Assembly (NCBI GenBank): GCA_036563805.1
Contig: DATCLS010000013.1
Coordinates: 1-43,411, forward strand
Origin: DATCLS01 sp036563805
GTDB taxonomy: Bacteria; Actinomycetota; Acidimicrobiia; Acidimicrobiales; VFJN01
Direction of reading: 5' to 3'
DNA length: 43,411 bases
Shown piece by piece: positions 23,924-32,897 of this stretch (position 1 is the stretch's first letter; each line of letters begins with the position of its first letter). The notes beneath the pieces were generated by a model, which was not told the DNA's origin, ran no database searches, and worked only from the letters and a program-made list of their open reading frames with translations. Position numbers and translations under genes: made by a program.

Positions 23924-26182
23924 GTGCGCCTGACCCGCACCCTCGCCGTGCCCCTGGCAGCCAGCGCGCTGGCCCTGGCCGCCGGCTGCGCCAGCCAGTC
24001 CGACGACCCACCCGGCCCGGGCGGCCCGGCGCTGGACGTGGAGCTCGTCAGCCTCCGGCCCCTGGACTCGTGCGACGCGCTGCGGGACTGGGCCGCCGAC
24101 GAGCTGGCGCCCCGGGTCGGCGCCTACGGCCTGCCCGGCAACCCCGGCCCGCTGCCGCCCGGCGCCGTCATCGAGGACGGGGCCCCGGCGGCCGAGGACG
24201 GCGCCGCCGACGCCGAGTCGTCCGCCAGCAGCCGGGCCGGCGGCTCGTTCGCCGAGGACGGCGCCGCCAGCGCCCCCGGCTCCCCCGGCGTCGCCGCCGG
24301 CGGCCAGGCCACGGCCGACGCCCCAGGCGGGGACGCCGACGCCGACGCCCCCGCCGACCCGTTCTCCGGTACCAACGTCCAGGTCGAGGGCGTCGACGAG
24401 GCCGACGTGGTGAAGACCGACGGCGAGCGCGTCCTCGCCCTGTCCGACGGCACGCTCTATCTGGCCTCGGCGGGGGCGACCGAGCTGCGCGACCAGCTCG
24501 ACCTGCCGGGCGACATGCACGACGCCCAGGTGCTCCTGGACGGCGACCGGGCCCTGGTCTTCGGCACCGACGCCGAGGTGTGGGCCACCGACGACCACGT
24601 CAGCGAGGGGCCCACGACCCGTGGGGTGGCGCCCGACGACAGCGCCCCGCCGTCCGAGCCGCCGGCCACCACCGTCGTGCAGGTGGACGTCAGCGACACG
24701 AGCCTGGCCGTCGCCGGCTCCTACGTCCTCGACGGCACCTACGTGTCGGCCCGGATGATCGACGGCGTGGCCCACCTGGTCCTGCACGCCGATCCGCTCC
24801 AGCGCCTCGGGTTCGTCGCGCCCGCCGGCCCGGGCGAGGAGGCCGAGCGGCGGGCGATCGAGCTCAACCGCCAGATCGTCGAGGAGGCCACGCCCGCCGA
24901 GCTGCTCCCCCGCTGGCACCCGATCGAGCCCGATGGCGACCGGGTCGGCGACGGCGGCCAGCTCGTGCCATGCGAGGGGGCGCACGTCCCCGGCACGTTC
25001 TCGGGCTTCGGCACGGTGACGGTCGTGTCGCTCGACCTCGACGACGACCTGGGCGACAGCCTGGCCGCCTCCCCGGCGGCCGGCGTGATGGCCGGCGGCC
25101 AGACCGTCTACGCCTCGACCGAGCACCTGTACGTGGCCGCCCCGGCCTGGCCCGGCGCCCCGGAGCCGCTCGACGGCGACGTCGTCCTGCCCGAGGACAC
25201 GGCCACCGACATCCACCGTTTCGACCTGTCCGCCGACGGCCCGCCCCGCTACGCCCTGTCCGGCCGGGTCGACGGCCAGCTGCTCAACCAGTTCGCCCTG
25301 GACGAGCACGACGGCGTCCTGCGGGTGGCGACCACCACCGGGTCGTCGGCCGTCGGGGGCGAGGGCGAGTCGGAGAGCCACGTCGTGGTGCTGGCCCCCG
25401 AGGGCGACCAGCTCACCGAGGTGGGCCGCGTGTCGGGCCTGGGTCGCGGCGAGGACATCTACTCGGTGCGGTTCGTCGGCGACGTCGGCTACGTCGTGAC
25501 CTTCGAGCGGACCGACCCGCTGTACACGATCGACCTGTCCGACCCCGAGAGCCCCGAGGTCACCGGCGAGCTGGAGATCCTCGGCTACTCCGCCTACCTC
25601 CACCCGGTGGGCGACGGCTACCTGCTCGGCGTCGGCCAGGACGCCACCGAGGGTGGCACGACCACCGGCACCCAGGTGTCGCTGTTCGACGTGCGCGACC
25701 CGGCGGCGCCCATCCGGGTGGCGCAGGCCACGCTGCCCGGCGCCGGCTCGAACGCCGAGTGGGACCACCGGGCGTTCCTGTGGTGGCCCGAGGGCGGGCA
25801 GGACGCCGAGGGCCTGGCCGCCATCCCGGCCATGACCTACGACGTGGAGGCGTTCAACGGGCTGGTCGGCTTCGACGTGGACATCGACGGGGCCGCCATC
25901 ACCGAGCGGGGCCGCGTCGAGCACCCTGCCCAGTCCGCCGGCGGGATCGGCGGCGGGGCCGGCGAGCCCGTGCCGCTGCCCCGGCCCGTCCCCGGCACCG
26001 GTGGCGGCGTCGGCGGCGCCGGCGGGTCCGTCGGCATCGTCGCCCCCGAGCCGGGCGAGTACCGGCCGCCGATCAGCCGGTCGCTGGTGATCGGCGACCG
26101 CCTGTGGACCCTGTCGACCGCCGGGCTCGGCGCCTCCGACCTGGCCACGCTCGGCTCGACGGAGTTCGTCCCGTTCGACTGA
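23924..26182 (+). CDS. Secreted beta-propeller-domain lipoprotein (COG4880-like)
   Basis: 752 aa. The GTG at 23924 has AGGAG 6-7 nt upstream. A signal peptide ends in a lipobox (LALAAGC), followed by an Ala/Gly/Asp/Glu-rich disordered stretch to about residue 145. It then enters a C-terminal beta-propeller with the diagnostic opening NVQVEGVDEADVVKTDG seen in COG4880 proteins. Later blades include EDIYSVRFVGDVGYVVTFE and DPLYTIDLSDPESPEVTGEL. These lipid-anchored proteins are common in archaea and some bacteria; their role is unknown, with protease-inhibitor or surface-adhesion ideas unproven. The insertion near residue 690 is Gly/Pro-rich. A single gene, followed by a short GC-rich direct repeat. 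Confidence 0.88.
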   Translation: MRLTRTLAVPLAASALALAAGCASQSDDPPGPGGPALDVELVSLRPLDSCDALRDWAADELAPRVGAYGLPGNPGPLPPGAVIEDGAPAAEDGAADAESSASSRAGGSFAEDGAASAPGSPGVAAGGQATADAPGGDADADAPADPFSGTNVQVEGVDEADVVKTDGERVLALSDGTLYLASAGATELRDQLDLPGDMHDAQVLLDGDRALVFGTDAEVWATDDHVSEGPTTRGVAPDDSAPPSEPPATTVVQVDVSDTSLAVAGSYVLDGTYVSARMIDGVAHLVLHADPLQRLGFVAPAGPGEEAERRAIELNRQIVEEATPAELLPRWHPIEPDGDRVGDGGQLVPCEGAHVPGTFSGFGTVTVVSLDLDDDLGDSLAASPAAGVMAGGQTVYASTEHLYVAAPAWPGAPEPLDGDVVLPEDTATDIHRFDLSADGPPRYALSGRVDGQLLNQFALDEHDGVLRVATTTGSSAVGGEGESESHVVVLAPEGDQLTEVGRVSGLGRGEDIYSVRFVGDVGYVVTFERTDPLYTIDLSDPESPEVTGELEILGYSAYLHPVGDGYLLGVGQDATEGGTTTGTQVSLFDVRDPAAPIRVAQATLPGAGSNAEWDHRAFLWWPEGGQDAEGLAAIPAMTYDVEAFNGLVGFDVDIDGAAITERGRVEHPAQSAGGIGGGAGEPVPLPRPVPGTGGGVGGAGGSVGIVAPEPGEYRPPISRSLVIGDRLWTLSTAGLGASDLATLGSTEFVPFD

Positions 26183-26191
26183 GCGCTCCCG

Positions 26192-26260
26192 GCCCGACCG
26201 GACCCGCCCACCGGGGGCCGGCCCGCCACGGCCCGGCCGGAGCCCGACCGAACCCGCCCA
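26192..26260 (+). repeat. Short direct repeat after the beta-propeller gene
   Basis: GCCCGACCGGACCCGCCCA (26192-26210) recurs as the same sequence with one change at 26242-26260, offset 50 bp, in a GC-rich 3' region. It may be a duplicated hairpin; no other function is visible. Confidence 0.6.
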
Positions 26261-26304
26261 GCGACCGGGCCGGCCCCTCACCCGGGGCCGGCTCGTCGGC
26301 TCGG

Positions 26305-26333
26305 TTGCGGCGAAAACCGGTTGTCGTTAGCGT
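26305..26333 (+). promoter_or_regulatory. Leaderless SDR promoter with palindrome in spacer
   Basis: TTGCGG (26305-26310), a 17-bp spacer and TAGCGT (26328-26333) lie 9 nt before the ATG at 26343. The spacer contains CGAAAACCGGTTGTCG (26311-26326), a 16-bp palindrome with one mismatched pair and a perfect AACCGGTT core, suited to a dimeric repressor. Confidence 0.6.
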
Positions 26334-26342
26334 GCGGCGCAC

Positions 26343-27173
26343 ATGGGTGACGCACCGGTGGCGCTGGTGACCGGGGCGAGCCGGGGGATCGGTAAGGCGA
26401 TCGCCCTGCGGCTCGCCGAGGCCGGGTTCGACGTGGCCATCACGGCCCGGACCGAGCGGGAGAGCGAGGGCCGGAGCGAGCCCAACTCGGTCCGGAGCGA
26501 CGAGCCGGTCGTCACCCTGCCCGGCAGCCTGGAGACCACCGCCCGCGCCATCGAGGACCGGGGCCGGCGGGCCCTCCCCGTCCGCATGGACCTGCTGGAC
26601 GAGGCGGCCGTGCGCGCCGCCCCCAGGCGGGTGCTGGAGGCCTGGGGCCGGATCGACGTGCTGGTGAACAACGCCATCCTCCAGGGCGGGGCGTCGATGG
26701 ACCGCATCGCCGACCTCACCCCCACCTCGATGACCCGGCTCATGGTGGCCAACTACGTGCACCAGGTCGTGCTCATCCAGCAGGTGATCCCCCACATGGT
26801 GGAGCGGGGGTCGGGTCGGATCGTCAACCTGGTCTCGGGCTCGGCCCGCCGCGACCCGCGGGGCCCGGCCGGCGCCGGCGGGTGGGGCATCGCCTACTCG
26901 GCCTCGAAAGCGGCGTTCGGCCGGGTGGCCGGCGGGATCAACGCCGAGTTCGGCCCGGCGGTGCAGGCCTTCAACCTCGACCCGGGCAACGTCGTGACCG
27001 AGCGGCGGCGGGCGACCCGGCCGACCGACAGCTTCTCGCGGGACTACGGCGCCGAGCCGCCGGAGAAGACGGCCGCCGTCGCGGCCTTCCTGGCCACGGC
27101 CCCCGAGGCGTCCGACCTGCTCGGCACGTGGATCTACGCCCCGGCCCTGGCCGACGAGCGGTCGCTCACCTGA
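26343..27173 (+). CDS. Short-chain dehydrogenase/reductase (SDR)
   Basis: 276 aa. TGASRGIGKA (residues about 10-19) is the cofactor loop, NNAILQ the NNAG-equivalent, and LVSGSARRD with YSASK the Ser-Tyr-Lys catalytic set. An extra ~20-residue insertion after the second strand (TERESEGRSEPNSVRSDEP) is unusual in length and very charged. ITARTER has Arg after the second strand, suggesting NADP preference. The ATG at 26343 is 9 nt from a TAGCGT -10 box, with no Shine-Dalgarno sequence, so leaderless. It converges on the amidohydrolase gene across a hairpin. Possible roles include fatty-acid or xenobiotic alcohol oxidation; the substrate is not readable from sequence. Confidence 0.9.
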   Translation: MGDAPVALVTGASRGIGKAIALRLAEAGFDVAITARTERESEGRSEPNSVRSDEPVVTLPGSLETTARAIEDRGRRALPVRMDLLDEAAVRAAPRRVLEAWGRIDVLVNNAILQGGASMDRIADLTPTSMTRLMVANYVHQVVLIQQVIPHMVERGSGRIVNLVSGSARRDPRGPAGAGGWGIAYSASKAAFGRVAGGINAEFGPAVQAFNLDPGNVVTERRRATRPTDSFSRDYGAEPPEKTAAVAAFLATAPEASDLLGTWIYAPALADERSLT

Positions 27174-27204
27174 CGGCGCCGCCCCCACCTGACGGGCGCG
27201 GCCA

Positions 27205-27238
27205 CCGCCGGCCGGGCCCACCCGGCCCCGGCCGGCGG
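27205..27238. terminator. Hairpin between convergent SDR and amidohydrolase genes
   Basis: CCGCCGGCCGG (27205-27215) and CCGGCCGGCGG (27228-27238) form a perfect 11-bp stem with a 12-nt loop, exactly in the 66-bp gap between two converging genes. No T-run is present. Likely bidirectional terminator. Confidence 0.55.
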
Positions 27239-27239
27239 C

Positions 27240-28529
27240 CTAGGCCCAGGGCCCCCGGGTGCGGAAGGCGAAGGGGCTGGCACCGGGCGGCACGTCCTCG
27301 AGCGCCAGCGGACGGTCGAGCTCGGCGAACGTCGGCGCGCCGATGGCCGCCGCCACCGCCGCCAGCCGGTCCCGGTCGAGCCCGTAGACGTCGGCGGCCG
27401 TGCCGCCGAGCATCGCCCGCACGGGGTCCTCGGGCAGGCCGGCGCAGGCGAACCGCAGCGACAACCGGGTGAACGACACGTCGCCGACCTGGAACGTCCC
27501 CTCCATGTGCGGGTAGTCGGCGCCCCACATCAACCGGTCGGCGTAGCCGTCGCGCAGCGCGCCCTCGGCCTCGGCCCGCGACAGGAAGCTCGCCCCCACG
27601 AACACGTTGCGGTGCAGGTACTCGCTCGGCGGCCGGGGCACCTGGCGGCGCAGCGCGCTGCCGGGCCGGGCGCTGGCCGTCCAGGCCGAGTCGAGCTCGC
27701 TGACCAGGTACGGCCACCACTCCCCCGGCTGCTCGGTGAGCACCAGGCGCAGATCGGGGTGGCGCTCGAACACCCCGGCGAAGATGAGCAGGTGGGCGGC
27801 GCGCCGGCTGAACCAGCCGCCGCTCTCGATGGACACGAGGGCCACGAGCTCGGGCCCCCGGAACACCGACGGGTCGCCGCCCCCGGAGTGGGTGGTGAGC
27901 GGCAGGCCCCGCTCCTCGGCCGCCGCCCACAGCGGCTCCCACACCGGGTCGTTGTAGGGCGCGATCCAGGGACGGGGCGCCGGGAAGTTCACGCCCCGCA
28001 ACCCGGCGTCGGCCGCCCACCGCAGCTCGGCCACCGCGGCGTCGACGTCCCACATCGGCAGGTGGGCGAGCCCGACATGGCGCTCGGGCGCGGCCGCGCA
28101 CACCTCGGCCAGCCAGGTGTTGTAGATGCGGACGCCGGCGGCGGCGAGGTCGGGGTCACGCGGCGGCCCGAGCATCGAGTCCTGGAACGGGATCGGCTGG
28201 TCGTTCTGACTCCCGTGGAAGATCACCTCGGCGGCCACGCCCTCGGCGTCGAGGTCGCGCCGGCGGGCCTCGGGGTCGTGGTGGCCGTCGATCCACCGGT
28301 TGCGGAGGGCGTCGGCGGCCGCGCTCATGTCCTCCTCGCGGACGTAGCGGCCGAGCGAGCGCTCGCTGGCGGCCACGTAGGCGTCGAAGGCGGCGAGCAG
28401 CTCGGGCGGGCAGAGGGGCCGGAGGTCCTCGGCCAGGCGGGGGCCGATGTGACAGTCGGCGGACACGATGGCCAGGGGCGTGGCCGCAGTGGACGGGGCG
28501 GCGGTCGCCGCAGGGTCGGTCGTCGTCAT
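27240..28529 (-). CDS. Amidohydrolase family protein (ACMSD-like TIM barrel)
   Basis: 429 aa. Amidohydrolase-2 type metal-dependent hydrolase/decarboxylase. Visible ligands are DCHIG near residue 25 (the D-x-H strand-1 motif, here with a Cys between), LTTHSGGG (strand-5 His near 235) and LMWGADYPHMEGT (the strand-8 Asp near 345). EGVAAEVIFHG and WLAEVCAAAPERHVGLAHLP are typical surrounding segments. Actinobacterial relatives act on steroid or aromatic ring-cleavage intermediates, but the substrate here is unknown. The ATG at 28529 overlaps the upstream TetR stop as ATGA, with GAGGAG before it, so it is translationally coupled to its probable regulator. Confidence 0.88.
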   Translation of the reverse strand: MTTTDPAATAAPSTAATPLAIVSADCHIGPRLAEDLRPLCPPELLAAFDAYVAASERSLGRYVREEDMSAAADALRNRWIDGHHDPEARRRDLDAEGVAAEVIFHGSQNDQPIPFQDSMLGPPRDPDLAAAGVRIYNTWLAEVCAAAPERHVGLAHLPMWDVDAAVAELRWAADAGLRGVNFPAPRPWIAPYNDPVWEPLWAAAEERGLPLTTHSGGGDPSVFRGPELVALVSIESGGWFSRRAAHLLIFAGVFERHPDLRLVLTEQPGEWWPYLVSELDSAWTASARPGSALRRQVPRPPSEYLHRNVFVGASFLSRAEAEGALRDGYADRLMWGADYPHMEGTFQVGDVSFTRLSLRFACAGLPEDPVRAMLGGTAADVYGLDRDRLAAVAAAIGAPTFAELDRPLALEDVPPGASPFAFRTRGPWA

Positions 28530-29170
28530 GCCGTCTCCTCGGGGATGGTCCAGCCGATGGCCGAGAACCCGGCCGTCATCGCCACCCGCAGGTCGCCCCG
28601 GCCGCCGGCGCGGGCCCAGCGGTCGGCCACCGCGTCGAGGACGGCGACGGCCGCGGCGGCCACGACCTCGGCCTCGGCGGTGTCCGTGCCCCGGTCGCGC
28701 AGGGCCCGGGCGATGGCGCCGCGCCAGGCGTCGAGGTACACGCCGGCCCGGCCGCGGGCCACCGTGGACCGGGCAATGGCCCGGCGGCTGGCCAGCATGC
28801 GGGCCCGGCCGTCGGCGTCGAGCTCGGGCTGGTGGACGAGCCCGGCGACGACGGCGGCGGTGGGCGGCTCGCCGGCGGGCCGGGACCGCACGGCGTCGTA
28901 CAGCGCCGCGGTCCGCACCTCGGCCTCGCCGAACAGCATCGCCTCCTTGACCGGGAAGTACCGGGACACGGTGGCGGTCGACACGCCGGCCCGGGCCGCG
29001 ATGTCGCGGACCGTGGTCTGCTCGAACCCCCGCTCGGCGAACAGCTCGAGGGCGGCGTCGAGGATGGCGGTGCGGACCCGGTGGCGGTTCCGCTCCCGCC
29101 GCCCTGCCCGGGCCGGCGCCGCCAGGGCGTCGGCCGGCGGCGTGTCGGGTGGCGGAGCGACGGGGAGCAC
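28526..29170 (-). CDS. TetR/AcrR-family regulator coupled to amidohydrolase
   Basis: 214 aa. The helix-turn-helix lies about residues 33-78 (RTAILDAALELFAERGFEQTTVRDIAARAGVSTATVSRYFPVKEAML), followed by a C-terminal ligand domain. The GTG at 29170 is 7 nt after a TATCAT box (29178-29183) and there is no Shine-Dalgarno sequence, indicating a leaderless mRNA. A perfect 16-bp palindrome over the -10 box suggests autorepression. Its last codon overlaps the amidohydrolase ATG (ATGA), so both are made together and the protein probably controls that gene through its own promoter. The promoter lies within the 3' end of the cobalt-transporter ATPase gene. Confidence 0.92.
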   Translation of the reverse strand: MLPVAPPPDTPPADALAAPARAGRRERNRHRVRTAILDAALELFAERGFEQTTVRDIAARAGVSTATVSRYFPVKEAMLFGEAEVRTAALYDAVRSRPAGEPPTAAVVAGLVHQPELDADGRARMLASRRAIARSTVARGRAGVYLDAWRGAIARALRDRGTDTAEAEVVAAAAVAVLDAVADRWARAGGRGDLRVAMTAGFSAIGWTIPEETA

Positions 29171-29177
29171 GGAAAAG

Positions 29178-29191
29178 ATGATAGTCGACTA

Positions 29192-29194
<3 letters not shown>
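29178..29194 (-). promoter_or_regulatory. Perfect 16-bp palindromic operator over tetR promoter and cbiO stop
   Basis: TGATAGTCGACTATCA (29179-29194) is a perfect palindrome. It contains the TATCAT -10 box (29178-29183, minus strand) of the TetR gene at 29170, and its last three bases (29192-29194) are the stop codon of the upstream cbiO gene. It is AT-richer than everything around it. Confidence 0.7.
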
Positions 29195-30084
<890 letters not shown>

Positions 30085-30088
<4 letters not shown>

Positions 30089-30879
30089 GCCGCCACCCAC
30101 GCGGCCGCGGCCACCGCCCAGGCGGCGGCGGGGACGAGCGCGGCGGCCGCCCACCCGGCGGGGCCAGGGGCGGAAGCCGGGCCGTCGAGGTGGGGCATAG
30201 TCCCGGTGTAGCCCCGGGACACCATGGCCAGGTGGACCCGCTCACCCCGCTCGAAGGCACGGACGAACAGGGTCCCGGCCGAGGCGGCCACGCCCCGGGC
30301 CTGCCCCAGCCACCGGGGGTCGTAGCCCCGGGACTGGCGGGCCACGTGCATGCGGGCGGCCTCGTCGAGCGTGATCGCCAGGTACCGGACCATGAACCCG
30401 GCGATGGCCGTGACGACCCGGGGCACGCGCAGGCGCTCCAGCCCCCGCAGCAGGTCGGGCACGGTGGTGGTGGCGGCCAGCACGACGGAGGTGGCGACGC
30501 CGAGCGTCCCCTTGGCCGCGATCGTCCACGCCGCCCACAGCCCGGGCTCCGACAGCGACACGCCGAGCACGGCGACCCGGGGGTCGCCGCCCACCACCGG
30601 CAGGAAGACGGCGAAGGCGAGGAACGGCAGCTCGATGCGCAGGCGGCGGGCCACGAGCGCCGGCGGCAGGCCGGCGACGGCGACCACCGCCCCCAGCACG
30701 GCAGCGTGCAGGCCGAAGGCCCACACAGCGCGCCCGGGCGTCGCCACCACCGCGGCGAGGGCGAGGAGCGCGGCGGCGATCTTGACCTCGGGCCGCGCCC
30801 GGTGAAGCGGACTGGCGCCGGGGACGTGGAGGGCGTCGACGCCGCCGGGGCGGCCGGCCGGCCCGTGCCCGCCGCTCAT
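30085..30879 (-). CDS. cbiQ: ECF-type transporter transmembrane T component (CbiQ)
   Basis: 264 aa. The T subunit couples the ATPase to the metal-binding M component. After PGASPLHRARPEVKIAAALLAL it has several membrane segments and the family motifs IAGFMVRYLAITLDEAARMHVARQSRG and FERGERVHLAMVSRGYTG, the two coupling helices with A-R-x-S-R-G / S-R-G motifs that contact the ATPase. The ATG at 30879 overlaps the cbiN stop as ATGA. The C-terminus is a hydrophobic Ala-rich tail. Position and motifs give high certainty. Confidence 0.93.
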
Positions 30880-31316
30880 GCGCGGGCCGGCGACTCCGGG
30901 CCGGGCGGCTCCGGGCCGAACGGCGCCGACGACCCGGGCCCTCGGGACCCGGCGGCCGAGCCCGGCGACGCCAGGGCGCCCGGTGACCCGGCGCCCGGCC
31001 CCGGGCCCCGGCGGCCGCCCCACCGCCGGACCAGCACGAACAGCCCGGCGGTCACCGCGAACGTGACCGCCACGCCGAGCAGCCCGGCCAGGCCGGTGCT
31101 CAAACCCTCGTCGTCCACGCCCTCGACCGCGTAGTCGGCGGTCGGCGCGTCGCCGAGCGGGTGGCCGGCCTCCCGGTCGGCAAAGCCCTGGTCGTGGGCG
31201 ACCCGCTCGAGCCCGTCCGGCTCGCCGCTGGCATGGGGGCTCACGAAGAAGGCGAGCGCGGCGGCCACGGCCAGGCCGACCGCCACGAAGGCGGCCAGGT
31301 GCAGCCGGCGGCTCAC
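30876..31316 (-). CDS. cbiN: PDGLE-domain cobalt/nickel transport protein (CbiN-like)
   Basis: 146 aa. One N-terminal membrane helix (LAAFVAVGLAVAAALAFFV), the diagnostic PDGLERVAHDQGF motif with an external acidic loop, and a second helix (GVAVTFAVTAGLFVLV) before a long Pro/Gly/Ser tail. This is the small auxiliary component that activates CbiM-dependent metal uptake. The GTG at 31316 overlaps the cbiM stop as GTGA. The ~50-residue cytoplasmic tail is longer than usual and low in complexity. Confidence 0.9.
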   Translation of the reverse strand: MSRRLHLAAFVAVGLAVAAALAFFVSPHASGEPDGLERVAHDQGFADREAGHPLGDAPTADYAVEGVDDEGLSTGLAGLLGVAVTFAVTAGLFVLVRRWGGRRGPGPGAGSPGALASPGSAAGSRGPGSSAPFGPEPPGPESPARA

Positions 31317-32023
31317 GACGCCTCCCTGGCGGGAACCGCCGCCCCCGGAGCGGGCGCTTCCGACGGAGCGGGGGACGCCAGGTGCCGAGCCCCCCACACG
31401 AGGTCGGGCCGGGTGGCCAGCACCGCGCTGACCACCAGGGCGGTGATCAGCCCCTCGCCGACGCCGATCAGCGCGTGGACGCCGACCATCGCCCCGGCCA
31501 CGGCGGCGACCGACGCCCCGCCGGTGCCGCCCAGCGCGTACTCGATGGTGAACGCCAGCGCCGCCAGCACGACCGACACCCCGGCCGCCACGCCGGCGGC
31601 GACGACGACCGATGGCGGCCGGGCGGGCAGCAGCCGGCGCAGGCCGGCGAACACCACGTAGGCACCGCACCCCCCGACCAGCGCCATGTTGAGCACGTTG
31701 AGGCCCAAGGCCGACAGGCCGCCGTCCGCGAACAGCAGGGCCTGCACGATCAGCACCACGGCGAGGCACACGGCCCCCACGCTGGGGCCGACCAGCACCA
31801 CCGCCAGCGCCCCGCCCAGCAGGTGGCCGCTGGTGCCGCTGGCCACCGGGAAGTTCAGCATCTGGGCGGCGAACACGAACGCCGCCACCAGCCCCGCCAG
31901 CGGCACCCGTCGCTCGTCGAGCACCTGACCGGCCCGCCGCAGCGCGGCCCCGAGGCCCCCGGCCGCCACGACCGCGGCTCCCGCCGACGTCGTCCCGTCG
32001 ATGAAACCGTCAGGGAGGTGCAT
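31313..32023 (-). CDS. cbiM: Cobalt/nickel ECF substrate-binding membrane protein (CbiM/NikM)
   Basis: 236 aa. The N-terminus MHLPDGFID carries the invariant His2 that, after Met1, forms the metal site. Further family segments are QMLNFPVASGTSGHLLGGALA, VLIVQALLFADGGLSALGLNVLNMA (with the D-G-G-x-x-x-x-G-x-N motif) and EGLITALVV. It is a multi-pass S component recognising Co2+ or Ni2+; the metal cannot be decided from sequence alone. ATG at 32023, with TAGCGT (32031-32036) 7 nt upstream, so leaderless. First gene of cbiMNQO and divergent from a Fur-family gene that probably regulates it. No cobalamin-synthesis genes are in view. Confidence 0.93.
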   Translation of the reverse strand: MHLPDGFIDGTTSAGAAVVAAGGLGAALRRAGQVLDERRVPLAGLVAAFVFAAQMLNFPVASGTSGHLLGGALAVVLVGPSVGAVCLAVVLIVQALLFADGGLSALGLNVLNMALVGGCGAYVVFAGLRRLLPARPPSVVVAAGVAAGVSVVLAALAFTIEYALGGTGGASVAAVAGAMVGVHALIGVGEGLITALVVSAVLATRPDLVWGARHLASPAPSEAPAPGAAVPAREAS

Positions 32024-32025
32024 GG

Positions 32026-32086
32026 TTGCGACGCTACTGCCACATGGACGCAATTGGGACCGTGTTGCGAGAAGCTGACCTAGGCT
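32026..32086. promoter_or_regulatory. Divergent cbiM / fur-family promoter with TTGCG/CGCAA elements
   Basis: The 69-bp gap holds TTGCGA (32026-32031), CGCAA (32049-32053) and TTGCGA (32065-32070), so CGCAA-N11-TTGCG is an inverted repeat and TTGCGA a direct one. Nur boxes of Streptomyces use TTGC/GCAA half-sites. The cbiM -10 is TAGCGT (32031-32036, minus) and the Fur-family -10 is TAGGCT (32081-32086, plus). Confidence 0.5.
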
Positions 32087-32092
32087 GGCGCC

Positions 32093-32662
32093 GTGAGCCG
32101 GAACGCGCGCCGGGAGAACGCACGGCGGGAGGACGCCGACCGTGTCGACGCGAGCCGGGAAGCCACGCGGCGGGACGGCGCGTGCCGGGAAGCCACGCAC
32201 CGGGAGCACGGGGGCCGGCACGTCGAGGCTCGGGCGGTGGGCGACGTCGCCGGCGACATCCTCCAGAGGATCCGTGGCGACGGCGGCCGGGTCACCGCCA
32301 CCCGCCGGCTGATCGTCGAGGCCATGCTCGACGCCGCCTCGCACCACCTGACCGCCAACGACATCGTCGACGCCGTGCGCCGGCGCGAGCCCGCCTTCCA
32401 CCGGTCGACCGTGTACCGCACGCTCGACCGGCTCGCCGAGCTGGGCGTGGTCGACCGCATGCAGATCGGCGCCGGCCCGGCCGTCTACCACCTGTCGGCC
32501 CGGCCCCACCACCACCTGGTCTGCGACCGGTGCGGCGCGGTGCAGGAGGCGCCGCCCGACGCCCTCGACGCGGTCGCCGCCCGCCTGGCCGGCACCCGCG
32601 GCTTCGTCCTCAACCCGGCCGCCACCCCGCTCCACGGCCTCTGCGCCTCCTGCGCCACCTGA
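32093..32662 (+). CDS. Fur-family metalloregulator (probable Nur/Zur type)
   Basis: 189 aa. An Arg/Glu/Asp-rich N-terminal extension of ~45 residues with REAT(R/H)R repeats precedes the winged helix (RVTATRRLIVEAMLDAASHHLTANDIVDAVRRREPAFHRSTVYRTLDRLAELGVV). The dimerisation/metal domain follows, with HHHLVCDRCGAVQEA and a final LCASCAT, giving two C-x-x-C pairs for a structural Zn. Divergent from cbiMNQO, so it probably represses metal import when Ni or Co is sufficient. The GTG at 32093 is 6 nt from TAGGCT, thus leaderless; a start further inside would remove the odd extension, and either is possible. Confidence 0.85.
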   Translation: MSRNARRENARREDADRVDASREATRRDGACREATHREHGGRHVEARAVGDVAGDILQRIRGDGGRVTATRRLIVEAMLDAASHHLTANDIVDAVRRREPAFHRSTVYRTLDRLAELGVVDRMQIGAGPAVYHLSARPHHHLVCDRCGAVQEAPPDALDAVAARLAGTRGFVLNPAATPLHGLCASCAT

Positions 32663-32897
32663 CGCCGGCCGCCCCCTCGAGCCGGCGCCCCTCCCGACCC
32701 CGCCCCCCTGGCGCCGAGCCCCGCGCCGGCCGCCCCTTCGAACCGGCGCAGGCGCCGGGGGTCGTCGGCGGCGGTTGGCCCGGACGGCCGGGCGGTGCTC
32801 GGCGGCCCAGGCGGCCAGCGAGCTGACCGGGTCGATCAGCGCCCGCCCGGGCCGGGCCGCCGCCGAGCGAGCCGCACCCCGGCGACGGCGCCCGGCC
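32663..32897. other. Intergenic gap after fur-family gene
   Basis: GC-rich, with Pro-coding-like composition and an imperfect duplication of CCGGCCGCCCC(C/T)TCGA(G/A)CCGGCGC (about 32669-32693 and 32727-32750). On the minus strand a short stretch near 32775-32860 reads ALIDPVSSLAAWAAEHRPAVRANRR, natural-looking but without a start, so possibly a gene remnant. No complete gene is seen. Confidence 0.35.

Noticed and set aside
23795..26281. Minus-strand 828-codon frame opposite the beta-propeller gene
   Set aside because: No motifs, amino-acid bias typical of antisense reading, and the plus frame has a lipobox and the GVDEADVVKTDG signature.
32775..32860. Minus-strand peptide ALIDPVSSLAAWAAEHRPAV as a small gene
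   Set aside because: No start codon or Shine-Dalgarno sequence and no recognisable family; kept only as a possible remnant.
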